A stretch of DNA of 57,084 nt from Lysobacterales bacterium (GCA_030065125.1 JASJDM010000051.1:1-57084); one strand, 5' to 3'; positions 1 to 9,420 are shown, numbered from the stretch's first letter. Numbers and translations are program-made. The notes: generated from the letters alone by a model not told the origin.

Positions 1-402
1 GTATCTGCCCGGGCCCTGGCCGGCATTCCCGTCAGCCTGGAGCAGCATCAGCGCGTGTTTGCGCGAACCGGGGGTCTGCACGCGGCCGGCCTGTTCGACC
101 GGGAAGGCCAGGTGCAGGAAATCCGGGAAGACGTGGGCCGCCACAACGCGGTGGACAAGCTGGTGGGCGCAGCGCTTGGAAACCAGCGTGTGCCACTGGA
201 GCGATTCGGCATGGTGGTAAGCGGTCGAGCCAGCTTCGAGCTGGTGCAGAAGGCGGTGGTGGCGGGCTGCCCGATGCTGGTGGCGGTTTCGGCGCCGTCC
301 AGCCTGGCGGTGGAAGCCGCGGCGGAAGCTGGACTGACTCTGGTCGGTTTCCTGCGCGAGGGGCGGGGCAACCTCTACACCGGGCCAGACCGGCTGTTGT
401 GA
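1..402 (+). CDS. fdhD: FdhD sulfurtransferase, 3' part (5' end outside window)
   Basis: FdhD transfers sulfur from a cysteine desulfurase to the bis-MGD cofactor and is needed for active formate dehydrogenase. The reading frame is open from base 1, so only the C-terminal 133 residues are present. They carry the family hallmarks TGGLHAA, the strictly conserved EDVGRHNAVDKL, SGRASFELVQK, a VSAPSSLA segment and GFLREG near the C-terminus. The N-terminal CxxC loop must lie upstream of the window. The TGA stop overlaps the GTG start of mobA (GTGA), so the two are translationally coupled. The formate dehydrogenase it would serve, fdsGBAD, begins about 3.4 kb downstream. Family assignment is firm; only completeness is unknown. 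Confidence 0.95.
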   Translation, partial: VSARALAGIPVSLEQHQRVFARTGGLHAAGLFDREGQVQEIREDVGRHNAVDKLVGAALGNQRVPLERFGMVVSGRASFELVQKAVVAGCPMLVAVSAPSSLAVEAAAEAGLTLVGFLREGRGNLYTGPDRLL

Positions 403-1007
403 CCGTCAGGGGGCTGGTGATGGCGGGCGGCAGCAGCCGCCGCATGGGGCGGAACAAGGCTTTGCTCAGGGTCGGATCCACATCGCTGCTGGATCGGGCG
501 GCAGGGCTGCTGTCCGAGGTTTGTGATGGCGTTCTGGTTTCCCTGGCGGCCGCATCGGACTTTTCCATTGCCGGGCAATGGGACGTTCTGACTGATCTGC
601 GGGAGGATGTCGGCCCCATGGCAGGCCTGGAGGCAGCGTTCAGCGTGGATCCGCGTTGTGCCTGGCTGCTTCTGGCGGTGGACATGCCCGGGGTTGACCG
701 TATCGTGTTGCAGGCCCTGCTGGATGAACGTGTCCCTGGTAAGGCGGCCACGGCATTCTGGACCGACGGTCGTCCCCAGCCCCTTTGCGCGGTTTACGAA
801 CCAGTGGTTGTCGAGCCACTGCAACAGGTGCTGGCCGCAAAGCACTATTCGCTGTCGCGGCTCCTTCTGCAGCTCGATGCCCGATTCCTGGAAACCGCGG
901 ACCCGCGACTGGTCAACGTCAACACGCCTGACCAGTGGCAGGACCTGGGGCGTCCGGATTCACCCGGGGGATCAGTGCCGCTGGCCTACCAGATCCGGCC
1001 GGGTTGA
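399..1007 (+). CDS. mobA: Molybdenum cofactor guanylyltransferase MobA
   Basis: MobA attaches GMP to molybdopterin to form MGD, the cofactor of Fds-type formate dehydrogenase. The 202-residue protein opens with the nucleotidyltransferase signature GLVMAGGSSRRMGRNKALL (about residues 5-23). It also has DLREDVGPMAGLEAA and AVDMPGV, matching the metal/nucleotide-binding Asp segment, and ends with VNVNTPDQW, typical of MobA. The GTG start overlaps the fdhD stop by the GTGA arrangement, so these two genes form a cofactor-maturation operon. Length is normal for the family. The C-terminal 15 or so residues after the conserved end look unstructured. Confidence 0.93.
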   Translation: MTVRGLVMAGGSSRRMGRNKALLRVGSTSLLDRAAGLLSEVCDGVLVSLAAASDFSIAGQWDVLTDLREDVGPMAGLEAAFSVDPRCAWLLLAVDMPGVDRIVLQALLDERVPGKAATAFWTDGRPQPLCAVYEPVVVEPLQQVLAAKHYSLSRLLLQLDARFLETADPRLVNVNTPDQWQDLGRPDSPGGSVPLAYQIRPG

Positions 1008-1015
1008 GGTAAAGG

Positions 1016-2809
1016 TCAGGGTGCCGGCAACGCCGAATCTCTTTGCTGCAGGCGCCACAGGCGCTGGTACTCGCCCTGCTGACCCAGCAACTGCCGATGA
1101 CTGCCGGATTCGACAATTCGTCCGTCGCGCAACACCATGATGCGGTCAGCGTCCACCACCGTGGCCAGTCGATGGGCAATGACCAGAGTGGTATGGTTCA
1201 GTGCAACCTCATCCAGGGCTTTCAAAATGGCGCTTTCGGCATGGGAGTCCAGGGACGAGGTGGCTTCGTCAAAGATCAGGATGCGGGGGCGCTTGAGCAG
1301 CATTCGGGCGATGGCGATCCGCTGTTTCTCGCCGCCGGACACCTTGAGGCCACGCTCGCCCACCTGGGTGTCATAACCGTCCGGCAGCTGCTCGATGAAC
1401 CCATCCAGGTGCGCCAGCCGGGCCGCTTCCCGGATTTCGTCGTCAGTGGCTTCCGGCCGGCCGTAGCCGATGTTGTAGGCAATGGTGTTATTGAACAGGA
1501 CGGTGTCCTGGGGCACCACGCCAATGGTCCGGCGCAGGCTGTGCTGGGTCACGCTGTCCAGGGACTGACCGTCCACGCTGATGCTGCCCTGGTCCACGTC
1601 GTAGAAGCGGAACAGCAGGCGCGCGATGGTGGACTTACCGGCACCGCTGGGGCCCACCACCGCCACCTTCTGGCCCGGCGGAATATCGAAACTGACCTGG
1701 TGCAGGATCTGGCGATCCGGCGTGTAGCCGAAGGACACCTGCTGAAACTGGACATGACCGGACGACACCTGGAGCTCAGGGGCGTCAGCTGCGTCGAAGA
1801 CCTGGGGGCGGGTGCCGAGCAGGCCAAACAGGTGCTCAATGTCCGCCAGGGCCCGCTTGATCTCCCGGTAGACAAAGCCGAGAAAATTCAGGGGGATAAA
1901 CAGCTGCATCATGTAGGCGTTGATCATCACCAGGTCGCCCAGGGTGATTTCAGCCGCCGCCACCTGGGTGGCCGCCAGCACCATGATCAGCGTCATGGCG
2001 CCGGACACCACCAGTGCCTGTCCGACATTCAATGCCGCCAGGGACAGCCGGTTCTGCCGCCGGGCCCTTTCCCAGTCTGCCAGGTTGTCGTCGTATTCCC
2101 GGGCCTCGTACGCCTCGTTGGCAAAATACTTGACCGTTTCGAAATTCAGCAGGCTGTCCACCGCCCGGGTATTGGAGCGGTTGTCCATTTCGTTCATGCG
2201 GCGCACGTACTGGGTGCGCCATTCCGTCACTACCACTGAAAATCCTACGTACAGCACGATGGCCACCAGCACGATCAGCGGGTAACTCAGAGAGAAGTTG
2301 AACGCCAGGATGGTCACCACCAGGCCGATTTCCAGCAGGGTAGGAACGATGTTGAACAGCATGAAACGCATGAGGAAGGCGATGCCATTGGTGCCGCGTT
2401 CAATATCCCGGGCCAGGCCGCCGGTACGGCGTGACAGGTGAAACTCCAGGTCCAGGTTGTGCAGGTGACGGAACACCTTGAGGCCAATGCGGCGCATGGC
2501 CCGCTCGGTCACCCGACCGAAGATGGTATCGCGGATTTCGCCGAACACGATGGTTCCGAACCGCAGCAGGCCGTAGAACAGGACCATGGCCAGGGGGACT
2601 GCCACCAGCTGGGCCTGGGTGGAGTCCAGGGAATCCACGATGTGCTTCATGGCCACCGGTATCAGCACGCTGGCCACCTTGGCGAGCACCAGGAACACCA
2701 CGGCCAGCCCCACCCGCAGCGGGAACTCCCAGAAATAGGGCAGCAGGCTCTTCAGGGCACGCCAGTCTCCCGACCAGCGACGCGGGGTCTGGCGTCGATC
2801 GCCGCGCAT
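1016..2809 (-). CDS. ATM1-type ABC exporter (fused permease-ATPase)
   Basis: A 597-residue half-transporter of the ABCB7/ATM1/HMT1 class. The N-terminal half holds about six membrane segments with the ATM1-family hallmarks RTGGLARDIERGTNGI, NIVPTLLEI, VTEWRTQYVRRMNEMD, SLLNFETVKYFANE and PLNFLGFVYREIKRAL. The C-terminal half is the nucleotide-binding domain, with Walker A GPSGAGKST, signature VSGGEKQR, Walker B ILIFDEATSSLD and the H-loop in VIAHRLATV. Family members in bacteria export glutathione-linked sulfur or metal compounds from the cytoplasm; the exact substrate cannot be read here. It lies convergent to mobA and downstream of folD on the same strand. The first ATG available, at 2809, is used as the start. 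Confidence 0.9.
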   Translation of the reverse strand: MRGDRRQTPRRWSGDWRALKSLLPYFWEFPLRVGLAVVFLVLAKVASVLIPVAMKHIVDSLDSTQAQLVAVPLAMVLFYGLLRFGTIVFGEIRDTIFGRVTERAMRRIGLKVFRHLHNLDLEFHLSRRTGGLARDIERGTNGIAFLMRFMLFNIVPTLLEIGLVVTILAFNFSLSYPLIVLVAIVLYVGFSVVVTEWRTQYVRRMNEMDNRSNTRAVDSLLNFETVKYFANEAYEAREYDDNLADWERARRQNRLSLAALNVGQALVVSGAMTLIMVLAATQVAAAEITLGDLVMINAYMMQLFIPLNFLGFVYREIKRALADIEHLFGLLGTRPQVFDAADAPELQVSSGHVQFQQVSFGYTPDRQILHQVSFDIPPGQKVAVVGPSGAGKSTIARLLFRFYDVDQGSISVDGQSLDSVTQHSLRRTIGVVPQDTVLFNNTIAYNIGYGRPEATDDEIREAARLAHLDGFIEQLPDGYDTQVGERGLKVSGGEKQRIAIARMLLKRPRILIFDEATSSLDSHAESAILKALDEVALNHTTLVIAHRLATVVDADRIMVLRDGRIVESGSHRQLLGQQGEYQRLWRLQQRDSALPAP

Positions 2810-2855
2810 CAGGCGCCGGATGCCGGGTCGAAAACTGGCAGGATCCCGGTGACGT

Positions 2856-3725
2856 TCACTCCTGGCCGGCAGCCCGGGTGGCAGACTTCAGGGTGTTGCT
2901 CAACAGGCAGGCAATGGTCATGGGGCCAACGCCGCCCGGGACCGGCGTGATGTGTCCCGCACGCTCCACCGCGCCGTCGAAGTCCACGTCGCCGGTGAGA
3001 CGGGACTTGCCGCTGTCGTCGGTGACGCGATTGATGCCCACGTCGATAACCACGGCACCCGGCTTGACCCAGTCGCCCTGGATGATGCCCGGCCGACCGA
3101 CTGCGGCAACCAGGATATCGGCGCTGCGGCAGAGCTCGTCCAGCGCCTGGGTTCGCGAGTGGGCGATGGTCACCGTGCAATGCTCCCGCAGCAGCAGAAA
3201 GGCCATGGGTTTGCCGACGATGTTGGAGCGGCCGACTATGACGGCATTGAGCCCGGACAGGCTCTCTACGCTTTCCCGGATCATCATCCAGCAGCCCAGC
3301 GGCGTGCAGGGCACGAAGCCGTCGGCGCCGATTACCAGCTTTCCCACGTTTTCCACGTGAAATCCATCGACGTCCTTGTCCGGCGAGATGCGATTGATGA
3401 CCCGCTGTTCGTCGATATGGTCCGGCAGCGGCAGCTGGACCAGGATGCCGTGTACCCGGTCGTCGCGATTCAGCTGATCCACCAGATCCAGCAGCGCGGC
3501 TTCGGTGGTCTCGGCGGGCAGGGTATGGGTAAAGGACTCAAATCCGGCCTCAAGGGCCTGTTTGCCCTTGTTGCGAACATAGACCTGGCTGGCCGGGTCG
3601 TCACCCACGATGACTACGGCAAGGCCGGGGGTGACGCCGGTGCGGTCTTTGAGTTCCCGGGTTTTTTCCGCCACACTCTGGCGCAGTTGCTGGGCCCGCG
3701 CCTTGCCGTCAATGATGCTCGCCAT
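2856..3725 (-). CDS. folD: Methylenetetrahydrofolate dehydrogenase/cyclohydrolase FolD
   Basis: FolD interconverts 5,10-methylene-THF and 10-formyl-THF in the cytosol, feeding one-carbon units to purines and formyl-Met and linking to formate. The 289-residue protein has the catalytic YVRNKGK segment (about residues 49-55), the QLPLPDHID motif, KDVDGFH, the NADP-binding GRSNIVGKPMAFLLL and the C-terminal signature PVPGGVGPMT. ATG at 3725 is chosen because it gives the conserved MASIIDGKA start; an upstream ATG would add 13 non-conserved residues. It is divergent from fdsG with about 110 bp between, so the interval probably carries promoters for both. The pairing with formate dehydrogenase suggests shared C1 physiology. 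Confidence 0.96.
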   Translation of the reverse strand: MASIIDGKARAQQLRQSVAEKTRELKDRTGVTPGLAVVIVGDDPASQVYVRNKGKQALEAGFESFTHTLPAETTEAALLDLVDQLNRDDRVHGILVQLPLPDHIDEQRVINRISPDKDVDGFHVENVGKLVIGADGFVPCTPLGCWMMIRESVESLSGLNAVIVGRSNIVGKPMAFLLLREHCTVTIAHSRTQALDELCRSADILVAAVGRPGIIQGDWVKPGAVVIDVGINRVTDDSGKSRLTGDVDFDGAVERAGHITPVPGGVGPMTIACLLSNTLKSATRAAGQE

Positions 3726-3838
3726 GACTGATCTGCTGCTCGAACAGCGGCAGAGCTTAAGCAAAACGCGGGAAAATGACCATGAAAATCTGGTCTCCCG
3801 GCTCGGGCAGGCGTATTGCAGCGTTTACGGGGTGGTCC

Positions 3839-4288
3839 ATGGGGGAAACCGACCAGCTTATCAGCCAGATTTGCGGGGAGCACCGGCACCGCGAGGGCGC
3901 CCTGCTGCCGGTACTGCATGGCATCCAGGACGCCCTGGGATTCCTGCCGCCGGAGACCGCGGGCCGGGTGGCAGAGGAACTGAATCTGTCCCGGGCGGAA
4001 GTCCACGGCGTCATCAGCTTTTATCACCTGTTTCGTCAGCACCCGCCGGGGCAGCGTACGCTTTACATCTGCCGATCCGAGGCCTGCCAGGCCATGGGAA
4101 ACGGGCCGCTGATCGATCACGTCCGTGAAAAGCTGGGCATCGACTTTCATCAGACCACCGGGGACCGCCGGTTCAGCCTGGAGCCCATCTACTGCCTGGG
4201 TAACTGCGCCTGCGCGCCGGCGGTGATGCTGGATGACGAGCTGCACGGCCGTGTCACTTCTGACCGTCTGGATGAGCTCCTTGACTGA
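3839..4288 (+). CDS. fdsG: NAD-dependent formate dehydrogenase gamma subunit (NuoE-like)
   Basis: This is the small 24-kDa/NuoE-like subunit of the soluble molybdenum formate dehydrogenase and carries one [2Fe-2S] cluster. The ligand pattern is visible: CRSEAC for the first pair and CLGNCAC for the second. ALLPVLHGIQDALGF and LSRAEVHGVISFYHLF are typical of FdsG from memory of Cupriavidus FdsG. The start is uncertain. ATG 3839 gives 149 residues beginning MGETDQL; upstream in-frame ATGs at 3776 and 3782 would add about 20 residues without family resemblance. Its stop overlaps the fdsB start by 17 bases. It is the first gene of a four-gene operon fdsG-B-A-D. Confidence 0.93.
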   Translation: MGETDQLISQICGEHRHREGALLPVLHGIQDALGFLPPETAGRVAEELNLSRAEVHGVISFYHLFRQHPPGQRTLYICRSEACQAMGNGPLIDHVREKLGIDFHQTTGDRRFSLEPIYCLGNCACAPAVMLDDELHGRVTSDRLDELLD

Positions 4289-5795
4289 TCAGTCCAGGGT
4301 TTACGTGCCGGCGGACAGCGCCGCCCGGTCCGTGGGCGCTGATGGGGTTGCCCGGTCGGTTGAGGAACTGGGTCTGCCGTTGAAGCGGCCCGGCTCCCGG
4401 GGCCTCTACTGGCTGGAGCCTTTGCTGGAGGTGGACAGTGAGCAGGGCCGCATCGGATTCGGGCCGCTGCGGCCGGAAGAGGTGCACGGGGTTGTGGACG
4501 AAACGGGCAGGCCGAACCTGGAACACCCGCGGTGCCTTGGGCCCATCGAGCGGTTCGAGCCGCTGTCGTGTCAACAGCGCCTGACATTTGCCAGGACCGG
4601 CATCATTGAACCGACGTGCATCGACCAGTACCTGGCCACAGCCGGCTTTACCGGTCTGCGCCGGGCCCTGGAGCTGGGCCCCCAGGACATCGTTGACGAG
4701 ATCAAGTTATCGGGCCTGCGCGGTCGGGGCGGCGCTGCATTTCCCACGGGCATCAAGTGGCAGACGGTTCTGGATGCCCCGGGTGACCGAAAGTTTGTCG
4801 TGTGTAATGCCGATGAAGGTGACTCCGGGACTTTCGCCGATCGCATGCTCATGGAGGGCGACCCATACTGCCTGATCGAAGGCATGATCATTGCCGGCCT
4901 GGCTACCTGTGCGGAGCAGGGCTACATCTACCTGCGGGCAGAATATCCCCAGGCGTATCGAACCATGCAGGCGGCGGTGAGCACCGCAAGAGCACACGGA
5001 TTCCTCGGCGGTGACATCTGCGGCAGCGGGCGGCGTTTCGACCTGGAACTGCGTAAAGCCGCCGGCGCCTACATCTGCGGTGAAGAGACCGCCATGCTGG
5101 AAAGCCTGGAAGGCAAGCGGGGTGTGGTGCGGTTTCGTCCGCCACTGCCGGCGCTGAAGGGGCTGTTTGGCGAACCCACGGTGGTCAACAACGTGATCAG
5201 CCTGGCGACAGTGCCGGTGATTATGGAGCGGGGTGGGGAGTTCTACCGGGAATTCGGCTCCGGAGATTCCCGCGGTACCCTGACCCTGCAGCTGGCCGGA
5301 AATGTTCAACGGGGCGGCCTGTTTGAAGTCCCTTTTGGGCTGACCCTGCGTGAAGCCATCGAGGGCCTGGGAGGCGGAACCGCTTCGAGTCGGCCCCTGC
5401 GTGCGGTCCAGGCCGGGGGACCCCTGGGCGCGTTCATCCCGGAATCGGGCCTGGATACGCCATTGGACTACGAGTCGCTCAAGTCTATCGGGGCGATGCT
5501 GGGCCATGGTGGGCTGGTGGTGTTTGACGACACTGCCGACATGGGCGCCCTGGCCCGGTTTGCCATGGAATTCTGTGCCATCGAGTCCTGCGGCAAGTGC
5601 ACACCCTGTCGTATCGGCGCCGTGCGGGGCACCGAGGTGATCGACCGCATTCGCGCAGGCGAGGATCCAGACGCCAACCGCCAGCTGCTGCGGGACCTGT
5701 GCGATACCATGGTAGAAGGTTCCCTGTGCGCACTGGGCGGAATGGCGCCTTATCCCGTGCTGAGCGTGCTGGACCATTTTCCGGAGGATCTGTGA
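4272..5795 (+). CDS. fdsB: NAD-dependent formate dehydrogenase beta subunit (NuoF-like)
   Basis: FdsB is the diaphorase subunit that binds FMN and NAD and passes electrons from formate oxidation to NAD+. The 507-residue protein has an N-terminal thioredoxin-like [2Fe-2S]-type region, then the NuoF domain with GLRGRGGAAFPTGIKW (FMN site), CNADEGDSGTFADR and the NAD-binding GAYICGEETAMLESLEG. The [4Fe-4S] motif is ESCGKCTPCRIG, with a further Cys in SLCALGG. The arrangement matches the FdsB family over its whole length. ATG 4272, inside the end of fdsG, is preferred because it gives the family-like VYVPADSAA start. The stop overlaps the fdsA start (TGATG), so the complex is expressed from one transcript. 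Confidence 0.96.
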   Translation: MSSLTDQSRVYVPADSAARSVGADGVARSVEELGLPLKRPGSRGLYWLEPLLEVDSEQGRIGFGPLRPEEVHGVVDETGRPNLEHPRCLGPIERFEPLSCQQRLTFARTGIIEPTCIDQYLATAGFTGLRRALELGPQDIVDEIKLSGLRGRGGAAFPTGIKWQTVLDAPGDRKFVVCNADEGDSGTFADRMLMEGDPYCLIEGMIIAGLATCAEQGYIYLRAEYPQAYRTMQAAVSTARAHGFLGGDICGSGRRFDLELRKAAGAYICGEETAMLESLEGKRGVVRFRPPLPALKGLFGEPTVVNNVISLATVPVIMERGGEFYREFGSGDSRGTLTLQLAGNVQRGGLFEVPFGLTLREAIEGLGGGTASSRPLRAVQAGGPLGAFIPESGLDTPLDYESLKSIGAMLGHGGLVVFDDTADMGALARFAMEFCAIESCGKCTPCRIGAVRGTEVIDRIRAGEDPDANRQLLRDLCDTMVEGSLCALGGMAPYPVLSVLDHFPEDL

Positions 5796-8662
5796 TGAAT
5801 CAGAACTGGATTCCCTACCGGCGGGAACTGGACTACGGCACTCCCGAGGTGCAGTCCAGGCAGCAGGTCACCCTGGCGGTTGATGGCCAGTCGGTGACGG
5901 TGTCGGCGGGCACCACGGTGATGCGGGCCGCCATGCTGGCCGGAGTGAGTATCCCCAGGCTTTGCGCAACCGATTCACTGGAGCCATTTGGGTCCTGCCG
6001 CCTTTGCCTGGTGGAAATCGAGGGTCGTGACGGAATGCCCGCATCCTGTACCACGGAGGTTGACGAGGGGATGCAGGTCAGTACCCAGTCCCGTCGCCTG
6101 GCCGGGATCCGACGCAACGTCATGGAGCTGTACATCTCGGACCACCCCCTGGACTGTCTGACCTGCCCGACAAACGGCGACTGTGAACTGCAGGACATGG
6201 CCGGCGCCGTGGGTTTGCGGGAGGTGCGATACGGTTACCAGGGCGCCAATCACCTGGACGAGGCGAAAGACGACAGCAACCCTTATTTCACCTTCGATCC
6301 CAGCAAGTGCATCGTGTGCTCCCGCTGCGTGCGGGCCTGTGAAGAAGTGCAGGGGACATTTGCACTGACCATCTCCGGTCGGGGCTTTCAGTCCAAGGTC
6401 TCCGCCAGCGCCGATGAGCCGTTCCGGGACTCCGAGTGCGTGTCCTGCGGGGCCTGCGTCAAAGCCTGCCCGACCGCAACCCTTGCCGAGAAATCCCTGA
6501 TCAGCATGGGGCAGCCGGAACACTCGGTGATCACTACCTGTGCCTATTGCGGGGTGGGTTGTTCGTTCCGGGCCGAGATGAAGGGCTCAGAGGTGGTGCG
6601 CATGGTCCCCAACAAGGACGGCCACGCCAACCACGGCCACTCCTGCGTCAAGGGGCGGTTTGCCTTCGGTTACGCCACCCATCCGGACCGGATCACCCGG
6701 CCCATGATCAGGGATTCCATCCATGAGCCCTGGCGCAAGGTCAGCTGGGACGAGGCCATCGGCTTTGCGGCCCGGCGGCTGCGGCAGATCCAGGAGAAAT
6801 ACGGCCGCCTGGCCATCGGCGGTATCACCTCGTCGCGCTGCACCAACGAGGAGACCTACCTGGTGCAGAAAATGGTGCGTGCGGCCTTCGGCAACAACAA
6901 CGTCGATACCTGTGCCCGGGTGTGTCATTCACCTACCGGATATGGCCTCAAAACCACCCTGGGGGAGTCCGCCGGGACCCAGCGCTTCGATTCGGTGATG
7001 CAGGCTGACGTGATCGTGGTCATTGGCGCCAATCCCACCGATGCCCACCCGGTGTTTGCCTCCCAGATGAAACAGCGGCTGCGGCAGGGCGCCCGCCTGA
7101 TCGTGGTGGATCCCCGCGCCATCGACCTGGTCCGCAGTCCCAATATCGCCGCCGATTACCATCTCCAGCTGCGGCCGGGAACCAACGTCGCCCTGATCAA
7201 CGCCCTGGCCCACGTGGTGGTTACCGAAAACCTGCACGACCCGGCGTTTATCGAATCCCGCTGTGAAGCCGAGGCCTACCAGGCCTGGCGGGACTTTATC
7301 AGCCTGCAGGAAAATTCCCCGGAATCCCTGGAGTCCGTGACCGGGGTACCGGCAGACCAGGTCCGGGGCGCAGCAAGGCTGTATGCGGCCGCAGGCAACG
7401 GCGCCATCTACTACGGGCTTGGCGTCACGGAGCACAGCCAGGGTTCCACCATGGTGCTGGGCATCGCCAACCTGGCCATGGCCACCGGCAACCTGGGACG
7501 GGAAGGCACCGGGGTCAATCCCCTGCGCGGCCAGAACAACGTCCAGGGATCCTGTGATATGGGTTCGTTTCCCCATGAGCTGCCCGGATACCGACACATT
7601 TCCGATGAGGCGGTCCGCCGGCAGTTTGAGCAAAGCTGGGGCGTGACGCTGCTGTCCGAGCCAGGCTACCGGATTCCCAACATGTTCGACGCCGCCATCA
7701 GCGGTGAATTCAAGGCCCTGTACGTCCAGGGTGAAGACGTGGCCCAGTCCGATCCCGACACCCAGCACGTCACCGCGGCGCTGGAATCCCTGGAATGCAT
7801 GATTGTCCAGGACCTGTTTCTCAATGAAACGGCCAAGTTTGCCCATGTCTTCCTGCCGGGTTCGTCCTTCCTGGAGAAGAACGGCACCTTCACCAACGCC
7901 GAGCGCCGCATATCCCCGGTGCGCAAGGTTCGGCCGCCCCTGGCGGGGAAGGAAGACTGGGAGGTCACCGCGGCACTGTCCAACGCCCTGGGGTATCCCA
8001 TGGATTACCGTCATCCCCGGGAGATCATGGACGAAATCGCGTCGCTGACCCCCACCTTCGCCGGCGTCAGCTACGAATTGCTGGACCGCCTGGGCAGCGT
8101 GCAATGGCCGTGTAATGCGAGCAGCCCGGGCGGTACGCCGACCATGCACGTGGGCGAGTTTGTCCGCGGTAAGGGCTTTTTTGCCGTCACACCCTACGTC
8201 CAGACCGACGAGCGCACCACCCGCAGGTATCCGCTGCTGCTGACCACCGGGCGCATCCTGTCTCAGTACAACGTGGGTGCCCAGACCCGGCGAACGGAAA
8301 ACCTGCAGTGGCACGACGAGGACCGGCTGGAAATGCACCCGGCTGACGCGGAACTCAGGGGCATCGGCCACGGTGACTGGGTTGGCCTGCGCAGCCGCGC
8401 CGGTGAAACGGTCATGCGGGCGGATGTCAGTGAACGGGTTCAGCCAGGGGTGGTCTACACGACATTTCATCACCCCAATTCCGGTGCCAACGTGGTCACA
8501 ACGGATAACTCGGACTGGGCCACCAACTGTCCGGAATACAAGGTGACCGCGGTTCAGGCCTACCCGGTGAGCCAGGTTTCAGAATGGCAGCAGCGGTTCC
8601 GGCGATTTGACCGCGAGCAGCAGAACCACCTGGCCGGGGCAGAGGAACCCGAAACCGGGTGA
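5795..8662 (+). CDS. fdsA: NAD-dependent formate dehydrogenase alpha subunit, Mo-bis-MGD catalytic
   Basis: This catalytic subunit oxidises formate to CO2 at a bis-MGD molybdenum centre. It has 955 residues. From the N-terminus it shows a NuoG-like [2Fe-2S] domain (SCRLCLVE), a His/Cys cluster segment (HPLDCLTCPTNGDCELQ) and two ferredoxin-type [4Fe-4S] motifs (CIVCSRCVRACEE and CVSCGACVKACP). The molybdopterin domain follows, starting CAYCGVGCSFR near residue 248. The Mo-ligand position is a cysteine in ARVCHSP near residue 377, so this is the cysteine rather than the selenocysteine form. A clear ribosome site, CGGAGGA, precedes the ATG. The enzyme depends on FdhD and MobA, both encoded upstream. 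Confidence 0.97.
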   Translation: MNQNWIPYRRELDYGTPEVQSRQQVTLAVDGQSVTVSAGTTVMRAAMLAGVSIPRLCATDSLEPFGSCRLCLVEIEGRDGMPASCTTEVDEGMQVSTQSRRLAGIRRNVMELYISDHPLDCLTCPTNGDCELQDMAGAVGLREVRYGYQGANHLDEAKDDSNPYFTFDPSKCIVCSRCVRACEEVQGTFALTISGRGFQSKVSASADEPFRDSECVSCGACVKACPTATLAEKSLISMGQPEHSVITTCAYCGVGCSFRAEMKGSEVVRMVPNKDGHANHGHSCVKGRFAFGYATHPDRITRPMIRDSIHEPWRKVSWDEAIGFAARRLRQIQEKYGRLAIGGITSSRCTNEETYLVQKMVRAAFGNNNVDTCARVCHSPTGYGLKTTLGESAGTQRFDSVMQADVIVVIGANPTDAHPVFASQMKQRLRQGARLIVVDPRAIDLVRSPNIAADYHLQLRPGTNVALINALAHVVVTENLHDPAFIESRCEAEAYQAWRDFISLQENSPESLESVTGVPADQVRGAARLYAAAGNGAIYYGLGVTEHSQGSTMVLGIANLAMATGNLGREGTGVNPLRGQNNVQGSCDMGSFPHELPGYRHISDEAVRRQFEQSWGVTLLSEPGYRIPNMFDAAISGEFKALYVQGEDVAQSDPDTQHVTAALESLECMIVQDLFLNETAKFAHVFLPGSSFLEKNGTFTNAERRISPVRKVRPPLAGKEDWEVTAALSNALGYPMDYRHPREIMDEIASLTPTFAGVSYELLDRLGSVQWPCNASSPGGTPTMHVGEFVRGKGFFAVTPYVQTDERTTRRYPLLLTTGRILSQYNVGAQTRRTENLQWHDEDRLEMHPADAELRGIGHGDWVGLRSRAGETVMRADVSERVQPGVVYTTFHHPNSGANVVTTDNSDWATNCPEYKVTAVQAYPVSQVSEWQQRFRRFDREQQNHLAGAEEPETG

Positions 8663-8880
8663 CCGTGAGCGTCGACAAGCTGATCCGGATGGCGGAACAG
8701 ATCGGCGCCAACGTGTCGATCAGCACCGATCCCGATATTGTTGCTGAAAGGCTGGCGGATCATCTCAGGCGCTTCTGGGATCCGCGCATGCGGGAGGAAC
8801 TGTGCCGTGCGGCGGACCAGGGTGTCGTGCTCAGTCCTGCGGTGACGGCCGCAGTGGCCATGCTGAAGAGCTCGAAATAG
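8659..8880 (+). CDS. fdsD: Formate dehydrogenase delta subunit
   Basis: A 73-residue FdsD protein. The family is small and accompanies FdsGBA complexes; it is found in the purified complex or acts in its assembly. Visible family features are the start VDKLIRMAEQIGANV, the segment VAERLADHLRRFWDPRMRE and the C-terminal LSPAVTAAVAML. The GTG start overlaps the fdsA stop by GTGA, which confirms membership in the operon. FdsC is not present between fdsA and fdsD as in some organisms; the homologous FdhD function is encoded at the left edge of the window. Confidence 0.93.
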   Translation: MTVSVDKLIRMAEQIGANVSISTDPDIVAERLADHLRRFWDPRMREELCRAADQGVVLSPAVTAAVAMLKSSK

Positions 8881-8982
8881 CTGATTTTCCAATAAAATCC
8901 AGCGTTGACATAGGTTTACACACGGCGACGCCCGCCTGGGGTAGCATGAGATCCTAAGAAAAGTAAATGCGGGGTCGAATGG

Positions 8983-9420
8983 ATGCACCGCCTTCTTGTT
9001 GACAAGGAAGAGTACCGGCTGGCCTGGCTGAATGGTTCAGACTGCCTGTTGGCTTCCGCCCGGGATGAGTTGATCGGATTTCGCACCGTCAGCACTTTTT
9101 TTTCAGAGATCCGTGAGTTTCGCGCTGCCTCTGGCGCTCATGCTCTGGTGCTGGATATCCGGCCCATGGCAAAGCTGCCGGACGAGCTGTGGGCCTGGGT
9201 CGGGCGCTGCTGGTACACCCAGATGATCGAGCTGGGGCTGAAGCGCCAGGCGGTCGTGGCACCGTTGAACCTGTCGGCCAAGATGCAGTGGCGCGGCCTG
9301 GCCGTTCCGCGCCTGGCCAGCAAAAACTTCACAAAGGTATCCAAGGCCATCCACTGGATATCAAGCGACAGCGCTGAGCACCGGCCGAACCTGCGCCGGA
9401 TGGAGCTGCTACCGGCCTGA
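8983..9420 (+). CDS. Hypothetical protein, possible SpoIIAA/STAS-like fold
   Basis: A 145-residue cytoplasmic protein without signal peptide or membrane segment. I do not recognise the family. Its layout has a short N-terminal strand region, then HALVLDIRPMAKLPDELWAW, then a helix-strand segment ending WISS. This resembles in size and pattern the two SpoIIAA-like proteins at 16,421-17,178 in this window, which are also about 125 residues with a D-x-R segment in the middle and a terminal aromatic-rich helix. That similarity is an inference from reading the sequences. It follows fdsD after about 100 bases and its 3' end overlaps the convergent DUF2608 gene by 12 bases. Confidence 0.7.
   Translation: MHRLLVDKEEYRLAWLNGSDCLLASARDELIGFRTVSTFFSEIREFRAASGAHALVLDIRPMAKLPDELWAWVGRCWYTQMIELGLKRQAVVAPLNLSAKMQWRGLAVPRLASKNFTKVSKAIHWISSDSAEHRPNLRRMELLPA

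Noticed and set aside
6929..8473. Long minus-strand ORF of 514 codons
   Set aside because: It is antisense to fdsA, whose protein is fully conserved; long shadow frames are expected in high-GC DNA.
8881..8982. Possible sigma-70 promoter (TTGACA at 8905-8910) before the 8983 gene
   Set aside because: No acceptable minus 10 box at 16-18 bases; the next AT-containing hexamer is about 30 bases away, so not called.
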